DNA from: Sphingomonas sp. PsM26
Lineage (GTDB): Bacteria > Pseudomonadota > Alphaproteobacteria > Sphingomonadales > Sphingomonadaceae
Length of the DNA stretch: 64,000 nt
Reading direction: 5' to 3'
NCBI GenBank assembly: GCA_030433805.1
Contig: JARUXA010000014.1
Location: 88,308-152,307 of the forward strand
Positions 60,398 to 64,000 of the stretch are shown here, one piece after another. A program made the translations under genes and the position numbers. Positions within the stretch are counted from its first letter, which is position 1. Each line of letters starts with the position of its first letter. The notes under the pieces are model-generated. The model was not told where the DNA came from and searched no databases. It worked only from the letters and a program-made list of their open reading frames with translations.

Positions 60398-61788
60398 CCA
60401 AATTCTCGGAACAGATCACGGCTTACGAGGCGAAGCGCGCATCCAGCGTCGGCGCCATGGAAGCCATCATGACCAAGGCAGCAGCCGACGGCGCAACCCT
60501 CGATGCCGCGCAGTCGGAAGAATATGACGGCCATGCAGCCGACATCGAGTCGATCGACAAGCACCTCGACCGGCTGCGCGTCGCCGAGCGCACCATGGCG
60601 AAGTCGGCGCGGCCGATCGAGGACGTGCGAGATCCGAACGCCGCATCCGAGCAGCGTGGCGGATCGATCATCGTCAAGGCGCAGCCGAAGCTCGCCCCCG
60701 GCATTGCCTTTGTGCGCTATGCCAAGGCTCGTGCCGTCTCGCGTCTCGATTCCGAGCCGGTGATGGCAGTCGCCGAGCGCATGTATGGCGCAGACAGTGA
60801 CGTGGTCGGCACGGTCAAGGCCGCGGTCGCGGCGGGCTCGAACCAGCCCGGCAGTTGGGCCGCTGCCCTGCATAGCCCGGAAGGTGCGGCGTTCGTCGAT
60901 TTCGCCGAGTTCCTCCGCCCTGCAACGATCCTCGGGAAGTTCGGCGCGAACGGTATCCCGGCGCTGCGCAAGATCGGCTTCGACGAGCCCGTCATTCTTC
61001 AGACCGGCGGCGGCCAGGGCTACTGGGTCGGCGAAGGGAAGCCCAAGCCACTGACGTCGTTCGACTTCAAGCGCGATGTGCTCGGCCGGCTCAAGGTCGC
61101 GAATATCGCCGTTCTCACCGAGGAGAACGTGCGCAGTTCGAACCCGAGCTCGGAAGCGATCGTCCGCGACGCCCTCAAGGCCGCACTGGTCGAGACGCAG
61201 GATCTCGCGTTCATCGATCCGACCAATGCTGGCGTGGACACCGTCCGACCGGCCTCGGTGACGCACGGTGCATCCGCGCGGGCGTCGGTCGGCCGCGACG
61301 CCGATGCGGTTCGTGCTGATGCACGCGCTGTGATGGCAGCGTTCATTGCCGCGAACAACTCGCTCACCACCGGCGTCTGGATCATGTCGGCGACCAACGC
61401 GCTCGGCCTGTCGATGATGAGCAACGCGCTGGGCCAGAAGGAATTCTCGGGCATGACCATGCTCGGCGGGACCTTCGAAGGCCTTCCGGTCATCGTCTCG
61501 GAATATGCCGGGTCGACGGTCGCGCTGGTCAACGCCCTGGACATCTACGAGGCCGACGAGGGCGACATCGCCGTCGATATGAGCCGCGAAGCGTCGCTGG
61601 AAATGAAGAACAGCGACCTCGCTCAGGATGGCCTTACCGGTACCGGCACGCAGCTGGTTTCGCTGTGGCAGAACAACCTGGTCGGCCTGCGCGCCGAGCG
61701 CACCATCAACTGGCGGCGTCGCCGCGCGACCGCGGTCGCGTACCTGACGGCCGTTCGCTGGGGCGAGCCTGCGGATCCCGAAGCCTAA
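60394..61788 (+). CDS. major capsid protein (HK97 fold)
   Basis: A 464-residue protein. The first 100 residues are a helical, charged scaffold-like delta domain (TKFSEQITAYEAKRASSVGA, then IESIDKHLDRLRVAERTMAK) to be cut off by the protease. The mature part has PGSWAAALHSPEGAAFVDFA, GQGYWVGEGKPKPLTSFDFK, LTEENVRSSNPSSEAIVRDA and the C-terminal GLRAERTINWRRRRATAVAY. GTG start overlapping the protease stop. Only this copy exists in the window; the nested element has none. Confidence 0.93.
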   Translation: MTKFSEQITAYEAKRASSVGAMEAIMTKAAADGATLDAAQSEEYDGHAADIESIDKHLDRLRVAERTMAKSARPIEDVRDPNAASEQRGGSIIVKAQPKLAPGIAFVRYAKARAVSRLDSEPVMAVAERMYGADSDVVGTVKAAVAAGSNQPGSWAAALHSPEGAAFVDFAEFLRPATILGKFGANGIPALRKIGFDEPVILQTGGGQGYWVGEGKPKPLTSFDFKRDVLGRLKVANIAVLTEENVRSSNPSSEAIVRDALKAALVETQDLAFIDPTNAGVDTVRPASVTHGASARASVGRDADAVRADARAVMAAFIAANNSLTTGVWIMSATNALGLSMMSNALGQKEFSGMTMLGGTFEGLPVIVSEYAGSTVALVNALDIYEADEGDIAVDMSREASLEMKNSDLAQDGLTGTGTQLVSLWQNNLVGLRAERTINWRRRRATAVAYLTAVRWGEPADPEA

Positions 61789-61851
61789 GCGGACCGCAAA
61801 CTGAATCGGCGGGCGGGTTTCCGCCCGCCGGTTTACCCGAAGGAGAGCATC

Positions 61852-62127
61852 ATGCCCGATCTCATCGCCACCCGAAACTTGCGGTACGCCACGCGCGCAC
61901 TGACCGCGGGTGACCCCTTTCAGGCGAGCAATCAGGACGCCCGCATCCTCGTTGCCATCAAGAAGGCGCGGCCTGCACCGGTCGAACAAACGGGGCAGCA
62001 AAGTGCGTCGGACGATGCCGGGCATCAGGCATTGCGCGACGAAGCAACGAACCTCGGCATCGCGGTCGGTCCTCGCTGGGGTGAGAAGCGCCTCAAGGAC
62101 GAGATCGCCAAGGCATCGCGCGCGTAA
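61852..62127 (+). CDS. small head protein with HeH/LEM-like C-terminus
   Basis: A 91-residue protein (PDLIATRNLRYATRALTAGD at the start). The C-terminal ALRDEATNLGIAVGPRWGEK, then RLKDEIAKA resembles the HeH/Rho-N-like DNA-binding fold seen in phage head-tail joining regions. It lies between capsid and portal genes; AAGGAGA precedes the ATG. Its stop overlaps the portal ATG (TAATG). Confidence 0.6.
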   Translation: MPDLIATRNLRYATRALTAGDPFQASNQDARILVAIKKARPAPVEQTGQQSASDDAGHQALRDEATNLGIAVGPRWGEKRLKDEIAKASRA

Positions 62128-63563
62128 TGCGGCTGTTCGGGCTCAACATTGGCAGGTCAAACCCTTCCGCCGAGCCCGCATTGCCTGCGCTGGTAGAGGG
62201 TGGCTTGCCGATCCTTACCGAGCGGTCCGCGCGTACCGTCACATCGCCATCGGGGCCATGGATGCCGATCGTTCGCGAAAGCTACGGCGGTGCCTGGCAG
62301 CAGAACGTCGAGGTCAATCAGACCGCAGTTCTAGCATTCCATGCCGTGTTCGCGTGCATGACGCTCATCGCGTCCGACATTTCGAAGCTGCGCGTGAAGC
62401 TCGTCGCGCAGGACGAACACGGCATCTGGTCAGAAACGACAAAGACCGCCTATTCGCCCGTGCTGCGCAAGCCAAACCCCTTCCAAACCCGGATCCAATT
62501 CTGGGAGGCGTACTTTCTCTCCAAGCTGTCGCGCGGCAATACCTACGTGTTGAAGCGGCGCGACGGACGCGGCCTTGTGACCGGGCTATACGTCCTCGAT
62601 CCCGGCCGCGTGCAACCGCTGATCGCGGACGATGGGAGCATCTTCTACGATCTTCAGTGCGACAACATTTCTGGAATCACAGGGGGCGTCGTCGTCCCCG
62701 CGCGCGAAATCATCCATGACCGCTGGAACTGCCTGTTCCACCCGCTGGTGGGGATATCACCGCTGTATGCAAATGGCTTGGCCGCAACGCAGGGTCTGAA
62801 CATCCAGGGCAACTCGGCGAACCTGTTCGGCAATCAGTCGCGCCCCGGCGGTATCCTCGTCGCACCGGGGGCGATCGATGCGGGCTCAGCGCAGGAGCTC
62901 AAGGACAACTGGCACCAGAATTACGGCGGGAAGAACGCGGGCAAGGTGGCAGTGCTCGGGAGCGGCATGAAGTACGAGACGGTGGCCATCACTCCGGACG
63001 ACGCGCAGCTGATCGAGCAGCTGAAGTGGACGGCCGAGGTCGTGTGCTCGACCTTCCACGTCCCGCCCTACAAGCTCGGCATCGGCAATCTGCCGACCAG
63101 CAGCAATGTCGAGAGCCTGAACCTCGAATATTACACCCAGGCGCTGCAGTCACTGATTGAAGCCGCTGAGCTTTGCCTCGATGAAGGCCTCGGCATTGGC
63201 GAGGGGTTCGCGCTCGGCACCGAGTTCGACCTGGACGGGCTTTTGCGGATGGACACCAAGGCCCTGATCGAGGCCGAGGCAATCGGAACCAAGGCTGGCA
63301 TCAAGAAGATCAACGAGGCGCGGCGCCGTCTGGATCTAGGGCCGGTGGAAGGTGGCGACACGCCGTACCTCCAACAGCAGAATTACAGCCTCGAAGCGTT
63401 GGCAAAACGTGACGCCAGCGATGATCCGTTCGCAAACAGCGGCTCCGCCAACGGCTCGGCTGCGCCGACCGCGCTCGCCAACGACAATCCTGCCGCGGAG
63501 CAACAGGCGCGCGCGACGATCGCGTTATTCGAAAAAGAGTTCCGGGAGGCGCTGAATGCTTGA
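62127..63563 (+). CDS. portal protein (HK97 gp3 family)
   Basis: Twelve-part ring through which DNA enters the head. The 478-residue protein has VFACMTLIASDISKLRVKLV, KPNPFQTRIQFWEAYFLSKL, NYGGKNAGKVAVLGSGMKYE and VCSTFHVPPYKLGIGNLPTS then SNVESLNLEYYTQAL, all portal landmarks. It comes after the capsid gene, whereas in HK97 the portal precedes the protease. Its end overlaps the next gene by eight bases. Confidence 0.93.
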   Translation: MRLFGLNIGRSNPSAEPALPALVEGGLPILTERSARTVTSPSGPWMPIVRESYGGAWQQNVEVNQTAVLAFHAVFACMTLIASDISKLRVKLVAQDEHGIWSETTKTAYSPVLRKPNPFQTRIQFWEAYFLSKLSRGNTYVLKRRDGRGLVTGLYVLDPGRVQPLIADDGSIFYDLQCDNISGITGGVVVPAREIIHDRWNCLFHPLVGISPLYANGLAATQGLNIQGNSANLFGNQSRPGGILVAPGAIDAGSAQELKDNWHQNYGGKNAGKVAVLGSGMKYETVAITPDDAQLIEQLKWTAEVVCSTFHVPPYKLGIGNLPTSSNVESLNLEYYTQALQSLIEAAELCLDEGLGIGEGFALGTEFDLDGLLRMDTKALIEAEAIGTKAGIKKINEARRRLDLGPVEGGDTPYLQQQNYSLEALAKRDASDDPFANSGSANGSAAPTALANDNPAAEQQARATIALFEKEFREALNA

Positions 63564-64000
63564 CGTGAAGGCGCTCGCCCAAGCCACCGCCGCGGTTGTC
63601 CGTGAGCTCGTTCCAGCCATGCTGGAGCACGCGACTGGCCCCCTGCTCGAGCGCATCGCGCAGCTTGAAGCTCGCGAGCCGATGCCGGGCAAGGACGTCG
63701 ACATCGACGAACTGGCTGGCATGATCAATCGGGCGGTAGCCGCGATTGAGATCCCAACCGCGCAGGCTGGCCGCGACGGCAAAGATGTCGACATGACCGA
63801 GGTGCGTTCGCTGATGCTTGCGGCCGTCGCAAACCTGCCGCCTCCCCAGCCCGGCAAAGATGCTGATCCTGAACTGGTTCGGTCACTCGTCGCCGAGGCC
63901 GTGGCCGCCATCGATGTGCCGGAAGCGCAGCCCGGCAAGGACGTTGATATGAACGAGGTTCGGGCGCTGATCCTCGCTTCTGTGGCGGACCTGCCCCCTG
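63556..64000 (+). CDS. post-portal protein with PGKDVD repeats (runs off the window)
   Basis: At least 148 residues. It starts LDVKALAQATAAVVRELVPA, like the paralogue at 53876 in the nested element. Three repeats of about 40-45 residues follow, each with a PGKDVD- or GKDAD-type element and an acidic helix (VDMTEVRSLMLAAVANLPPP). This pattern occurs in phage proteins that end in carbohydrate-binding or fibre modules. The C-terminus is outside the window. Confidence 0.65.
   Translation, partial: MLDVKALAQATAAVVRELVPAMLEHATGPLLERIAQLEAREPMPGKDVDIDELAGMINRAVAAIEIPTAQAGRDGKDVDMTEVRSLMLAAVANLPPPQPGKDADPELVRSLVAEAVAAIDVPEAQPGKDVDMNEVRALILASVADLPP

Larger units (their letters stand above)
24111..64000. 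mobile_element. HK97-type prophage at tRNA-Lys (left part; runs off the window)
   Basis: From the tRNA to the right edge the genes form a lambda-like layout: integrase at the tRNA, a leftward early operon, repressor/Cro with paired operators, a rightward replication operon, an antiterminator candidate, then HNH, candidate cos, TerS, TerL, protease, capsid and portal. Tail and lysis genes and the right att are not in the window. The terL gene is split by a second element (43918-59278), so as it stands the prophage could not package its own DNA unless that element leaves. Confidence 0.93.

Overview
The window reads as the chromosome of a high-GC alphaproteobacterium, most likely Sphingomonas or a close relative. 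The main clue is a complete Entner-Doudoroff gene set in the order zwf-pgl-edd-glk-eda, the arrangement expected of sphingomonads. The assignment is by protein recognition alone; no database was searched.

Core chromosome, 1-24.1 kb. A MarR-type regulator, an SH3-like protein and a short-type ArgC lead into the glucose-to-pyruvate operon (zwf, pgl, edd, glk, eda). The fatty-acid cluster follows on the minus strand (fabD, fabG, acpP, fabF, mltG). Next come a RcnB-like secreted protein, a LuxR-type regulator, the ribosomal operon rpsF-rpsR-rplI, mutL (with a palindromic repeat element translated in frame) and the rod-shape operon mreB-mreC-mreD-mrdA-rodA. The segment ends in tRNA-Lys(CTT).

Prophage, 24.1 kb to beyond the right edge. 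An HK97-type temperate phage sits next to the tRNA. It has a leftward early operon of about 17 tightly overlapping genes (integrase, small DNA-binding protein, MazG-like, radical SAM, a PEP-CTERM-like protein, Gp37/Gp68-like). An immunity region holds an S24-type repressor, a Cro-like protein and matching palindromic operators on both sides. The rightward early operon carries a replication gene with internal iterons and ends in a NusG/KOW-like protein. A 2.4 kb, mostly untranslated stretch with five hairpins then leads to the packaging and head genes: HNH nuclease, candidate cos, TerS, TerL, prohead protease, major capsid protein, portal. The right end of the prophage is outside the window.

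Nested element, 43.92-59.28 kb. A second element of about 15.36 kb is inserted inside the terL gene of the prophage. Its ends are 17-bp att-like repeats, and excision at the shared AAGGA would rejoin terL in frame (about 561 codons). It carries a tyrosine integrase, two AlpA-like DNA-binding proteins (one at each end), a replication-like winged-helix gene followed by four iterons, a BRO/KilAC antirepressor, an AAA-ATPase plus TOPRIM pair, a KAP P-loop NTPase, a PD-(D/E)XK nuclease, a prohead protease and a head-gene paralogue both resembling those of the surrounding prophage, and a fibre-like esterase. It also carries a 98-bp block that matches the prophage cos region without a gap (39 bases in a row identical), followed by an array of the same GTGCGAAC motif found in the TerS gene of the prophage.

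The simplest reading is a phage satellite that lives inside the packaging motor gene of its helper prophage, copies the helper's packaging signal, replicates from its own origin and carries anti-phage cargo. The alternative is the remnant of a second, related prophage that has lost its capsid, portal and tail genes. The sequence alone does not decide between them.
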